Assembly (NCBI GenBank): GCA_016871615.1
Contig: VHCX01000014.1
Coordinates: forward strand, 1 to 61,427
Length of the DNA stretch: 61,427 nt
From: Verrucomicrobiota bacterium
GTDB lineage: Bacteria > Verrucomicrobiota > Verrucomicrobiia > Limisphaerales > UBA9464
Direction: 5' to 3'
Part shown: piece after piece, positions 34,634 through 43,219 of the stretch
Numbering within the stretch: the stretch's first letter is position 1
Layout of the letters: each line of letters starts with the position of its first letter
Notes under the pieces: generated by a model
Database searches by the model: none
Told to the model about the DNA's origin: nothing
What the model saw: the letters and a program-made list of their open reading frames with translations, nothing else
Program-made: the position numbers and the translations under genes

Positions 34634-36106
34634 TCAGGCGTTGTAGATGCTGGAGCTTACGCTGCCGCCACGGCCCGTCCAGTTGGTGTGGAAGAACTGG
34701 CCCCGCGGCTTGTCCACCCGCTCGTAGGTATGGGCCCCGAAGTAGTCGCGCTGCGCCTGGAGCAGGTTGGCCGGCAACGTCGCCGAACGGTACTGGTCGT
34801 AGAAGGCCAGCGCCGTGCTGAAGGCGGGTACCGGAATGCCCTTCTTGGCGGCCGAGGCGACCACGTTTCGCCAGCCCTTCTGGCACTTCTTGATCTCGGC
34901 GCGGAAGTAGTCGTCGAGCAGCAGGTTGGCCAGCTTGGGGTTCTTGTCGTAGGCCTCCTTGATCCGGCCGAGGAACCGGGAGCGGATGATGCAACCACCG
35001 CGCCACATCAGGGCGATGCCGCCGTAGTTGAGCTTCCAGCCGTACTCGGCCGCCGCGGCGCGCATGAGCATGTAGCCCTGCGCGTAGCTCACGATCTTCG
35101 AGGCGTAGAGGGCGCTCCGGATGTCGGCGATGAAGGCGTCCCGGGCTGCCGGCTTCTTGGCGGCGCCGAGCAGCGGCTTCGGGCCCTTCAGCTTGCGGGC
35201 AGCCTTCACACGCTCCTCCTTCATGGCGCTGACGCACCGGCTGAAGACCGCCTCGGCGATGAGCGTGACCGGCTGGGCCAGGTTGGCTGAATCGATGACC
35301 GTCCACTTGCCGGTGCCCTTCTGGCCGGCCGTGTCGAGGATCTTGTCCACCAGCGGGGACCCGTCGGTGTCCTTGAAGGCGAGGATGTCGCGGGTGATCT
35401 CGACGAGGAAACTGTCCAGCTCGCCCTGGTTCCAGTCGGCGAAGACCCGGTGCATCTCGTCGGCCGTGAGGCCCAGTCCGTTCCTGAGGATGTTGTAGGC
35501 CTCGCAGATGAGCTGCATGTCGCCGTACTCGATGCCGTTGTGGACCATCTTCACGTAGTGGCCGGATCCGCCGTCGCCGACCCAGTCGCAACACGGGGCC
35601 CCGCCGTCCACCTTGGCGGAGACGCCCTGGAAGATGTCCTTCACCGCCGGCCAGGCCTTGGACGACCCGCCGGGCATGATGCTCGGACCACGCCGGGCCC
35701 CCTCCTCGCCTCCGGACACGCCGGTGCCGATGAAGAGCAGCCCCTTGTTTTCGCAGTACTTCACCCGCCGTTCGGTGTCGCCGTACAGGGAGTTGCCGCC
35801 GTCGATGAGGATGTCGCCGGGGGACAGGTGGGGGATCAGTTGGTCGATGAAGTCGTCGACCGCCTGCCCGGCCTTGACCAGCATCATGATGCGACGCGGC
35901 GTCTTGAGCTTCGACACCAGATCGAGGATCGAATGCGCCCCCAGGATCCTGGTGCCCTTGGCCTCGCCAGCCAGGAACTCGTCCACCTTGGAGGTCGTGC
36001 GGTTGTAGGTCACGACGGTGAAGCCGTGGTCGTTCATGTTGAGGATCAGGTTCTGGCCCATGACCGCCAGGCCGATCAGGCCGATGTCTCCAGTGGGATT
36101 GCTCAT
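34634..36106 (-). CDS. gnd: 6-phosphogluconate dehydrogenase, decarboxylating
   Basis: This enzyme makes ribulose 5-phosphate, CO2 and NADPH from 6-phosphogluconate in the oxidative pentose phosphate pathway. The 490-aa product has the Rossmann motif GLAVMGQNLILNMNDHG, the NRTTSK cofactor segment, the catalytic region GTGVSGGEEGARRGPSIMPG and KMVHNGIEYGDMQLI with the active Lys. The all-helical C-terminal domain ends in FFHTNWTGRGG. Length and order match the long (non-GndA) family. ATG 36106 is clear. It is divergent from the superoxide dismutase gene. Confidence 0.96.
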   Translation of the reverse strand: MSNPTGDIGLIGLAVMGQNLILNMNDHGFTVVTYNRTTSKVDEFLAGEAKGTRILGAHSILDLVSKLKTPRRIMMLVKAGQAVDDFIDQLIPHLSPGDILIDGGNSLYGDTERRVKYCENKGLLFIGTGVSGGEEGARRGPSIMPGGSSKAWPAVKDIFQGVSAKVDGGAPCCDWVGDGGSGHYVKMVHNGIEYGDMQLICEAYNILRNGLGLTADEMHRVFADWNQGELDSFLVEITRDILAFKDTDGSPLVDKILDTAGQKGTGKWTVIDSANLAQPVTLIAEAVFSRCVSAMKEERVKAARKLKGPKPLLGAAKKPAARDAFIADIRSALYASKIVSYAQGYMLMRAAAAEYGWKLNYGGIALMWRGGCIIRSRFLGRIKEAYDKNPKLANLLLDDYFRAEIKKCQKGWRNVVASAAKKGIPVPAFSTALAFYDQYRSATLPANLLQAQRDYFGAHTYERVDKPRGQFFHTNWTGRGGSVSSSIYNA

Positions 36107-36110
36107 TCGT

Positions 36111-36122
36111 GCAACGCGTTGC
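36111..36122. promoter_or_regulatory. Perfect 12-bp palindrome in the gnd-sod divergent gap
   Basis: GCAACGCGTTGC lies 4 bp upstream of the gnd start codon. Its position between divergent genes would suit an operator, but no regulator is identified. Confidence 0.3.
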
Positions 36123-36292
36123 GCCCGTCAACGTATCGGTCGCACGGAAGGGCAGGCCAGCGGGATTTTTTCCTGGCGTCCGTGGCGGGTGCCCGGACCG
36201 GCTTGCGCGCCCGTCGAACCTTGCTACCGTCAATGGTCCTCCGGACCCCGGCCTGACCGGTGACCGGACGGCACTCATCGCCCAACACCGTT

Positions 36293-36931
<639 letters not shown>

Positions 36932-36967
36932 CCCCACCCCAATGCGGCAAGAGGCCGCATCCCAAGG

Positions 36968-36996
36968 AACGCCGCCCCCACCCGGGCGGCGTTTTC
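36968..36996 (+). terminator. Intrinsic terminator after the superoxide dismutase gene
   Basis: A 9-bp stem of AACGCCGCC and GGCGGCGTT with an 8-nt loop, followed by TTTTC, 36 bp past the stop. Confidence 0.75.
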
Positions 36997-37101
36997 AATT
37001 CCGGGACAGCCGGTCTCCCGGGCCTCACCGGCCGGTCGGTCCATCCGGATCCCCTCGAGACCCGCCAGACCCTGCGGCCGAACCTCCGCTCCGGAGTTCC
37101 T

Positions 37102-38223
37102 TCATGGGGCGGCGATGACCGCGGCAAGCGACTTCAGGTGGGCCGCGACGGTGAACCTCTGCTCGAAGGCCCGCCTCAGGTCGTTGCCGTCGATCTTCCC
37201 CGCCACGGCATGCAGGGCCGCCGCCAACGCCGGGACATCGCGCGGCACGCACAATCCGGGATAGTCCGGCGGAAAATATTCAGGGATCGAGCGCCAACGG
37301 GTCGTCACGCAGGGTAGTCCGTAGGCCATCGCCTCGATGAGGTTCAGCGGTTGCCCCTCGTTGGCGAAGTAGGTCGGGAAGAGGAAGATGTCGGATTCCC
37401 GGAGCAGGCGGTCCTTCTCGGCTCCCGAGACGAAACCGGCGATCTCGAGGTCCCCGGCGATGTCGGGCCGGGCCGCGTGCGCGCGGAACTCATCCTCCTC
37501 GGCCGCCGACAGGAAACTCCCGGCGACGGTCAGCCGGAAGCGGGGACCCGGACCGAGGATTCGGTTGGCTGCGACCACGGCGTCGATCGCGCCGAACACG
37601 CCCTTGTCGCGGGTGCAATGCGCCATGAAAAGCACCCGGAGGACCGGACCCTGCGGCGCCCCTGAACGCCGGGGCCCAAGGTGGCTCCAGTAGTCCGGAC
37701 AGGGATCGGGGATGCCGTTGCCCACCACGACGACGGACCGTGGCCGGAGCACCTCCGCGTCGGCGCGGTTGCTCCGGGCCAGCACGATGGCCCGCGAGGC
37801 CCGTCCCAGGCAGGCCCGCGTCATCCAGCGCTCCCACGGCCAGGCCTCCGACTGCAACCAGGCCCCGAGGCCGACCGCATGCCAGTGGAGGATGACCCGC
37901 TCGAAACGCCAACGGATCAGGGCCATCACGAGAAAATCCCGGTAGAGCGAGGAGCGTTTGGGCGGCGACGGGACGTAGTAGAGGCTGCGGCACCCATGCT
38001 CCCGCGACAGGCGGAGCGCCTGGCGGCAGAATCCCGCCAGGGCCCGGATCTTGCCCCCCCGCACCGCACCGATGTCCGAAAGGCCCGCCGAGAATCGCGC
38101 ATCGACGTGGAGCACCTCGATGCCCAGCGACGGATCCGCCGCGAAGCCTTCCACCATCAGTTTCACCATCTGGCTCTGCCCATGGTGGGGTGGCGGCACA
38201 TGCGCGAAGACGAGGAGTTTCAT
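37102..38223 (-). CDS. Glycosyltransferase, GT4-like (GT-B fold)
   Basis: The 373-aa product starts at ATG 38223 (MKLLVFAHVPPPHHGQSQMV), a typical N-terminus of group 1 glycosyltransferases. The C-terminal nucleotide-sugar domain shows VLRVLFMAHCTRDKGVFGAI, IAGFVSGAEKDRLLRESDIF and the E-x7-E-like NEGQPLNLIEAMAYGLPCV. Donor and acceptor cannot be told; surface polysaccharide is the usual setting. It stands alone beside a tRNA gene, with no other polysaccharide gene here. Confidence 0.88.
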   Translation of the reverse strand: MKLLVFAHVPPPHHGQSQMVKLMVEGFAADPSLGIEVLHVDARFSAGLSDIGAVRGGKIRALAGFCRQALRLSREHGCRSLYYVPSPPKRSSLYRDFLVMALIRWRFERVILHWHAVGLGAWLQSEAWPWERWMTRACLGRASRAIVLARSNRADAEVLRPRSVVVVGNGIPDPCPDYWSHLGPRRSGAPQGPVLRVLFMAHCTRDKGVFGAIDAVVAANRILGPGPRFRLTVAGSFLSAAEEDEFRAHAARPDIAGDLEIAGFVSGAEKDRLLRESDIFLFPTYFANEGQPLNLIEAMAYGLPCVTTRWRSIPEYFPPDYPGLCVPRDVPALAAALHAVAGKIDGNDLRRAFEQRFTVAAHLKSLAAVIAAP

Positions 38224-38315
38224 CCGGGAAGCAGGGCCTGGGGCAGGAGCGAGATCGCCACGACTTCGAAAAGCTTGCCTGAGGCCGGACCAAAAGCGAA
38301 GGATGGAGACCGGTT

Positions 38316-38392
38316 CGGGACGTAGCTCAGCCCGGTAGAGCACTTGGTTTGGGACCAAGACGTCGCAGGTTCAAATCCTGTCGTCCCGACCA
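38316..38392 (+). tRNA. tRNA-Pro (anticodon UGG)
   Basis: A complete cloverleaf of 77 nt including an encoded CCA. Acceptor arms CGGGACG (38316-38322) and CGTCCCG (38382-38388) pair perfectly. The anticodon arm is CTTGG-TTTGGGA-CCAAG, giving TGG. The T arm is GCAGG-TTCAAAT-CCTGT. The D arm carries GCTCAG. I see no attachment site or integrase next to it. Confidence 0.95.
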
Positions 38393-38731
38393 TCCCTCCC
38401 GGATCGTCCACTCCCCTCCGCCCGTTTTACGGCCCTTCGTCCACCCTCCTTCATCCGCTCCCGGTTGATTTCCTCGGCATTCCCCCCGGCCGATCCCGTG
38501 CGGACCGGTGGGCCACGCCGCCGCACCTGCGGTTTTGCCCCCAAGGGCCCGAGCGAAGCCGCAGGACCATGCCGCGGGGCAGGAACGGGACGGGACAGCG
38601 AAACCTCCGAAGAAAAAAGCCGCCCTTTCGGGCGGCTGGATGGATCATGGGTCCCAAGACGGACCTGATGACGAAACGATGGACGGACCGGGGGATTCCG
38701 CAGGCGTGGCCTGGAAGGGTCGACCCGTCGA
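38393..38731. other. Gap between tRNA-Pro and rplQ
   Basis: 339 bases without a gene. They contain the terminator of the ribosomal cluster (38612-38637). The rest shows nothing I can assign. Confidence 0.6.
38612..38637 (-). terminator. Strong intrinsic terminator of the ribosomal protein cluster
   Basis: A perfect GCCGCCC/GGGCGGC stem with a GAAA loop (minus-strand reading), followed by six U residues. It lies 95 bp past the rplQ stop. Confidence 0.9.
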
Positions 38732-39280
38732 TCAGGAGTTGGACGAGGCGGCCGGATCAGCCGGGGCCGGGGTCTCGGACACCGGCGCGAAGTCGACCCA
38801 CTCAAGGATGGCCAACTGGCCGGCATCTCCCTGGCGCTGGCCCAGGCGGAGGATGCGGGTGTAGCCCCCGGTGCGCCCCTTGAACGCCGGGGCGATGGTG
38901 TCGCACAGGATGTGGACCACGTCGTGCTCCTGCTTCCAGGCCTCGCGCAACTCCTTGCCCTTGACCGTCGGGGTGCCACGGAAATGGCTGCGGGGCTGCT
39001 GGCGCAGGCGGGCTGCCACCAGGCGGCGATGGTGCACGTTGGCCGCGGCGGCCTTGGCCTTGCCGGCGGCGTCGGAGGTCGAGTTGGCCTCGGCGAGCGC
39101 CTGATTGGCCAGCTTGCCCAAGGTCAGGAGCTTCTCGGCCACGGGACGCGCCGCCTTGGCCTTGGCCAGGGTGGTGGTGACCCGCTTGTGCTTGATGAGG
39201 GAGCTCACCAGGTTGGCCAGCATGGCGTTGCGGTGGTCGCCTTTGCGGCCCAATTTCTTGTTGCGCTTGAGGTGGCGCAT
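38732..39280 (-). CDS. rplQ: 50S ribosomal protein L17
   Basis: Starts MRHLKRNKKLGRKGDHRNAM, the L17 signature. At 182 aa it is longer than the usual 115-130, owing to about 30 residues in the middle (an Ala/Lys-rich SDAAGKAKAAAANVHH stretch and the following basic segment) and a Pro/Ala/Ser C-terminal tail. It is the last gene of the cluster, 12 bp after rpoA, matching the classical alpha operon order. Confidence 0.95.
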   Translation of the reverse strand: MRHLKRNKKLGRKGDHRNAMLANLVSSLIKHKRVTTTLAKAKAARPVAEKLLTLGKLANQALAEANSTSDAAGKAKAAAANVHHRRLVAARLRQQPRSHFRGTPTVKGKELREAWKQEHDVVHILCDTIAPAFKGRTGGYTRILRLGQRQGDAGQLAILEWVDFAPVSETPAPADPAASSNS

Positions 39281-39292
39281 AATTCAGTCGGA

Positions 39293-40303
39293 TTAGGGAT
39301 TCTTGGTTTCCACCGGCGCTTCCAGGAGGGCCGGGTCGATGTTCATGCCGAGCGTCAGGTTGAGGCCGGTGAGCTTCTCCTTGATCTCGTTGAGGGACTT
39401 CTTTCCGAAGTTGCGGTACTTGAGCATCTCCTGCTCGCTCTTCATGGCCAGCTGTCCCACGGTCGTGATGTTGGCGTTGTTGAGGCAGTTGGCCGCCCGG
39501 ACGCTGAGCTCGATCTCGTTGACGCTCATGTTGAGCAGCTTCTTGAGCTTGGCCTTCTCGTCGTCCTGGGGCTTGACCTCCACCTCAAACTCCACCGCGT
39601 TCTTGTCGTACCCGACGAAGACGTCCAAGTGGTGCTGCAGGATCGCCGAGGCCTGGGTGAGGGCGTCGTCCGGGGAGATGCGACCGTCGGTCCAGATCTC
39701 GATGATGAGCTTGTCGTAGTCGGTGCGCTGGCCGACACGGGCCGCCTCCACGCCATACCGGACGCGGGTGACGGGCGAGAACAGCGAGTCGATCGCGATC
39801 ACGCCGATCGGCTGGTCGGCCTTCTTGTTCTCGTCACCGGGGCAGAACCCGCGGCCCACGCGGACCTCGAGCTCCATCTCCAGCTTCTTCTTGCGGTCCA
39901 GCGTGCAGATCACCTGCCCCGGATTCACCACCTCGATGTTCTGGTTGAGGGTGATGTCGCCGGCGGTGACCGGCCCCTCGCGGTTGACCGAGAGCAGCAG
40001 CGTCTGCGGCTCACGCGAATGGGCCTTGAACTTGATCTGCTTGAGGTTGAGCACGATGTCGGTCACGTCCTCGACCGCCCCGTCGACGGTCGTGAACTCG
40101 TGCATCGCCCCGTCGATCTTGACGGAGGTGATGGCGGCACCCTCCAGCGAGGAGAGGAGCACGCGGCGGATGGAATTGCCGATCGTATGACCGTAACCGG
40201 TCTCGAAGGGCTCGGCGATGAACTTGGCGTAAGTGTCCGATGCGGTCGACTCGTCCTTGGTCAACCGCTTGGGCATCTCGAAACGTCCTAGGCGTACAGG
40301 CAT
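39293..40303 (-). CDS. rpoA: DNA-directed RNA polymerase subunit alpha
   Basis: The 336-aa alpha subunit starts the assembly of RNA polymerase. The N-terminal dimerisation domain shows EPFETGYGHTIGNSIRRVLL and SLEGAAITSVKIDG; the C-terminal DNA- and activator-binding domain carries LSVRAANCLNNANITTVGQL and NFGKKSLNEIKEKL. Order rpsD-rpoA-rplQ is standard. A hairpin lies in its leader (40328-40365). ATG 40303 gives MPVRLGRFEMPKR. Confidence 0.98.
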   Translation of the reverse strand: MPVRLGRFEMPKRLTKDESTASDTYAKFIAEPFETGYGHTIGNSIRRVLLSSLEGAAITSVKIDGAMHEFTTVDGAVEDVTDIVLNLKQIKFKAHSREPQTLLLSVNREGPVTAGDITLNQNIEVVNPGQVICTLDRKKKLEMELEVRVGRGFCPGDENKKADQPIGVIAIDSLFSPVTRVRYGVEAARVGQRTDYDKLIIEIWTDGRISPDDALTQASAILQHHLDVFVGYDKNAVEFEVEVKPQDDEKAKLKKLLNMSVNEIELSVRAANCLNNANITTVGQLAMKSEQEMLKYRNFGKKSLNEIKEKLTGLNLTLGMNIDPALLEAPVETKNP

Positions 40304-40327
40304 GGTTTAGGGGTGCAATTTTAATCT

Positions 40328-40365
40328 GAAGCCCGCCCGGCACGACTCCCGCAAGGGTGGGCTTC
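40328..40365 (-). promoter_or_regulatory. RNA hairpin in the rpsD-rpoA gap
   Basis: On the minus strand GAAGCCC and GGGCTTC pair perfectly, and after one mismatch CCC and GGG extend the stem. An A/U-rich run (AGATTAAAATT) follows. It ends 25 bp before the rpoA start. It may act as an attenuator, an RNA processing site or a translational operator of the S4 type; none is shown. Confidence 0.5.
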
Positions 40366-40405
40366 CGTATAATTGCGTTGTCTGGCCGGTTCGGCGGCCA
40401 ACCGT

Positions 40406-41014
40406 TCAGCGGGAGTAAAATTCGACGACCGCCTGCTCGTTGGCGACAGGCTGGATCTCATCCCTCGAGGGCACCCTCAGGAGGGACGCCGACAGGGCCT
40501 CGCGATCGAGACGGATCCAGTCGGGCACGACCCGGCTGGTGGACCCCTCGATGTTCTTCTGGGCGATGGTCTTGGAGGTGGCGTGGTCCTTGATCTGGAT
40601 CACATCGTTCACCTTCACCGCGAAGCTCGGGATGCTGACCTTCCGGCCGTTGACCTTCACGTGGCCGTGGCTCACCAGCTGACGGGCCGCCGGGCGGGTC
40701 AGGGCGAAGCCGGCGTGGTAGACGAGGTTGTCAAGGCGCGTCTCCAGGATCTGGAGCATCTTCTCGCCGGTGACGCCGCGCATGCGCAGGGCACGCTCGT
40801 ACACGTTGCGGAACTGACGCTCCTGCAAGCCGTAGAGGAAACGGAGCTTCTGCTTCTCCATCAGGCCGATGGCGTAGTCGCTGTGCTTGCGACGGGACTT
40901 CGGGCCATGGGTGCCCGGGGGATAGGGTCGGCGCTCCAGGTACTTGGAGGAACCGAAGATCGGAGTGCCCAGCCGGCGGCTGATGCGGACGCGGGGACCA
41001 GTGTAACGAGCCAT
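40406..41014 (-). CDS. rpsD: 30S ribosomal protein S4
   Basis: A 202-aa primary 16S rRNA binder of normal length. It starts MARYTGPRVRISRRLG and contains the S4 RNA-binding domain (RLDNLVYHAGFALTRPAARQ, VSHGHVKVNGRKVSIPS). No zinc cysteines. S4 can repress its own operon in other bacteria. It is 27 bp after rpsK. Confidence 0.97.
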   Translation of the reverse strand: MARYTGPRVRISRRLGTPIFGSSKYLERRPYPPGTHGPKSRRKHSDYAIGLMEKQKLRFLYGLQERQFRNVYERALRMRGVTGEKMLQILETRLDNLVYHAGFALTRPAARQLVSHGHVKVNGRKVSIPSFAVKVNDVIQIKDHATSKTIAQKNIEGSTSRVVPDWIRLDREALSASLLRVPSRDEIQPVANEQAVVEFYSR

Positions 41015-41041
41015 GTGTCGGAGAGTGTTGGTTGAGTGGGA

Positions 41042-41677
41042 CTACACGCGCCGCTTCTTCCTGGGGCGGCAGCCATTGTGGGGGACCGGGGTCACGTCCT
41101 TGATGACGCTGATCTCGAGCCCGATCGCCTGCAGGGCACGGATGGCCGACTCGCGGCCGGAACCGGGACCGTTCACGCGGACCTCGACCTCGCGCATGCC
41201 GTGCGACATCGCCTGACGGGCGGCGTCCTGGGCGGCCTGTTGGGCGGCGAAGGCGGTGCTCTTGCGCGAACCTTTGAAACCGACGCGACCGGCGGTGCTC
41301 CAGCCGATCAGGTTGCCCTGCATGTCGGTGATGGTGACCTGGGTGTTGTTGAAGGTCGCCATCACGTGGGCGACGCCCACGGCGATGTTCTTGGCGCCCT
41401 TGGCACGGATGATCTTCTTGGCGTTGGGATCATCGCCAAGCAGGTCGGCCGCGGTGGGTGCCGCCGCGGCGGCAAGCGGTGCCGTGGAGGACGATGCGGG
41501 GGCGGGAGCCGCCGCTGTCGCCGCCGCCGCGCCTTGGCCGTCGGCCGGAGCCTTCTTGGGCTTGGGGGACGTCTTGGATTCGGACTTCGCTTCGGCCTTG
41601 GGGGCGGCCTGCTCGGTGGCCGGCGCGTCGCCAGCCTCGGACTTGGGGGCCTTCTTGGCCTTGGTCTCTTCTGCCAT
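41042..41677 (-). CDS. rpsK: 30S ribosomal protein S11 with Lys/Ala/Pro-rich N-terminal extension
   Basis: The C-terminal ~120 residues are a normal S11 core ([56 protein letters not shown]). It is preceded by about 85 residues of low-complexity Ala, Lys, Pro, Glu and Ser ([20 protein letters not shown] onward), making 211 aa against the usual ~129. ATG 41677 is the only start that fits the spacing after rpsM. The extension resembles a histone tail in composition and should be disordered on the platform side of the 30S subunit. Confidence 0.95.
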   Translation of the reverse strand: MAEETKAKKAPKSEAGDAPATEQAAPKAEAKSESKTSPKPKKAPADGQGAAAATAAAPAPASSSTAPLAAAAAPTAADLLGDDPNAKKIIRAKGAKNIAVGVAHVMATFNNTQVTITDMQGNLIGWSTAGRVGFKGSRKSTAFAAQQAAQDAARQAMSHGMREVEVRVNGPGSGRESAIRALQAIGLEISVIKDVTPVPHNGCRPRKKRRV

Positions 41678-41713
41678 AATGATTGAGCGGTGGAGTGGTG
41701 CCTTGGCGGTGGT

Positions 41714-42100
41714 TTAGGCCTTGGCGGCCGGGCTGCGTTGGACACCCACCGTCTTGCGGGGTCCCTTGCGGGTGCGGGAATTGGTCTGGGTGCGCTGACC
41801 GCGCACCGGGAGGCTGCGGCTGTGGCGCTGGCCACGGTAGGACTTGATCGCCTGAAGGCGCTTGAGGTTCATGCCGACTTCGCGGCGCAGGTCGCCCTCG
41901 GTCACGTACTTGCCCTCCTGGATCGCGTTCACGATCAGCGAGAGCTGGCTCTCGTTGAGGGACTTCGCGCGGATCGACGGATCGATGTTGGCGCGCTCGA
42001 GGATCTCCAGCGCATTGACCGGACCGATTCCGTAGATGTAGCGGAGCGCGATGTCGATGCGCTTGTCCGCAGGAATGTCGACTCCCAAGATTCGTGGCAT
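41714..42100 (-). CDS. rpsM: 30S ribosomal protein S13
   Basis: A 128-aa head protein that contacts tRNA and S19. The start is ATG 42100 (MPRILGVDIPADKRIDIALR). The helix-two-turn-helix GIGPVNALEILERANIDPS and the basic RHSRSLPVRGQRTQTNSRTR tail are typical. It lies 16 bp after rpmJ, as in most bacteria. Confidence 0.97.
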   Translation of the reverse strand: MPRILGVDIPADKRIDIALRYIYGIGPVNALEILERANIDPSIRAKSLNESQLSLIVNAIQEGKYVTEGDLRREVGMNLKRLQAIKSYRGQRHSRSLPVRGQRTQTNSRTRKGPRKTVGVQRSPAAKA

Positions 42101-42116
42101 AATTCGTTTCCTATGA

Positions 42117-42230
42117 TCAGCCTTGCCGCTGTTTATGGCGCGCATTCGAGCAGATCACGCGGATCACGCCCTTGCGTTTGACCATCTTGCAGTTCTCGCA
42201 AAGTTTCTTTACTGAAGCTCTGACTTTCAT
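42117..42230 (-). CDS. rpmJ: 50S ribosomal protein L36
   Basis: A 37-residue protein reading [20 protein letters not shown], then [17 protein letters not shown]. It is the zinc-binding form, with ligands Cys11, Cys14, Cys27 and His32. It is easily missed because of its size. It sits between map and rpsM, the place where infA is often found upstream; infA itself is not here. Confidence 0.95.
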   Translation of the reverse strand: MKVRASVKKLCENCKMVKRKGVIRVICSNARHKQRQG

Positions 42231-42249
42231 TTTCGAAATCCTAAACCCG

Positions 42250-43020
42250 TCAATACAACCGACTCTCCTCGTCCCTTGTCAAAATCTCCGGTCCAGAATC
42301 GGTGATCAACACCGTGTGCTCAAAGTGCGCCGACACCCGACGATCCCGCGTGACCACCGTCCAACCGTCGCCGAGGATCTCCACCGCCGGGCTCCCGAGG
42401 GTGACCATCGGCTCGATGGCGATCGTCATCCCGCTCTTGAGCCGGGTGACCGCCTTCGGATCGACGTAGTTGGGCACCTGTGGTTCCTCGTGGACATTCC
42501 TGCCCACGCCGTGACCGCAGAACTCCCGCACCACCCCGTAACCGCCGCCCGACACGCACCTCTCCACGGCCCGACCAATGTCCATGACCCGCGAACCGGG
42601 ACGTGCCACTGAAATTCCTTCATACAACGCCTGGACGGTCGTATCCAGCAACTTCTGGAACTCCGTGGAGCCGCCTCCGACCATGACCGTCATCGCCACG
42701 TCGCCGATGAACCCTTGGTGACGCACGCCGACATCGATCTTAAGCAGGTCGCCAAACTGGAGCCTCCGGGAATCCCCGATGCCGTGGATGACCGCCTCGT
42801 TGACCGAGAGGCAACACTGGCCCGGAAATCCACGATACCCGAGGAAGGCACTGACGGCCCCGTGGGACGCGATGAACCCGCCAACCTTCGCATCCAGCTC
42901 GCGCGTGGTCATCCCCGGCATGGCGGCCTCGGCGGCTCGGCGCAGCACTTGGCTGGCGATCCGTCCGGCGGCCCGCATGCAGCGGATCTCCTCGGCGGTC
43001 TTGATGGTGGGTCTACCCAT
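42250..43020 (-). CDS. map: Methionine aminopeptidase, type I
   Basis: Removes the initiator Met from new proteins. The 256-aa product shows all five metal ligands in order: Asp in [12 protein letters not shown], Asp in FIGDVAMTV, His in [18 protein letters not shown], Glu in [10 protein letters not shown] and Glu in [10 protein letters not shown]. Its place after secY is common in ribosomal clusters. The usual adk between secY and map is missing. The 199-bp gap before it holds tandem repeats. Confidence 0.96.
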   Translation of the reverse strand: MGRPTIKTAEEIRCMRAAGRIASQVLRRAAEAAMPGMTTRELDAKVGGFIASHGAVSAFLGYRGFPGQCCLSVNEAVIHGIGDSRRLQFGDLLKIDVGVRHQGFIGDVAMTVMVGGGSTEFQKLLDTTVQALYEGISVARPGSRVMDIGRAVERCVSGGGYGVVREFCGHGVGRNVHEEPQVPNYVDPKAVTRLKSGMTIAIEPMVTLGSPAVEILGDGWTVVTRDRRVSAHFEHTVLITDSGPEILTRDEESRLY

Positions 43021-43038
43021 GGTCGGTGGTGTCGTTGG

Positions 43039-43063
43039 CGTTTTGGCGCTGACGTTTTGGCGC
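43039..43063. repeat. Two CGTTTTGGCGC copies in the secY-map gap
   Basis: An 11-bp unit at 43039-43049 recurs perfectly at 43053-43063, a 14-bp period. Confidence 0.75.
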
Positions 43064-43157
43064 AGGTGTCTTGACCCTCCCGTGGATTCCCCGGGGACCG
43101 GATCGTTCGGATTGCTCCAACCGCCTCCCCAGCGAACCCCGGAAGATGCCGGGATCA

Positions 43158-43193
43158 GCCTATTCCGTGGCCTATTCCGTGGCCTATTCTGTG
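43158..43193. repeat. Three GCCTATTCCGTG copies in the secY-map gap
   Basis: A 12-bp unit is repeated head-to-tail three times, the third with one change (C to T). It starts 27 bp beyond the secY stop. Confidence 0.85.
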
Positions 43194-43219
43194 ACCGAAA
43201 CTGACAAAGAACAAAAATC

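Noticed and set aside
38316-38392. tRNA-Pro as an integration site for a genomic island
   Set aside because: No integrase, direct repeat of the tRNA 3' end or compositional change is seen on either side.
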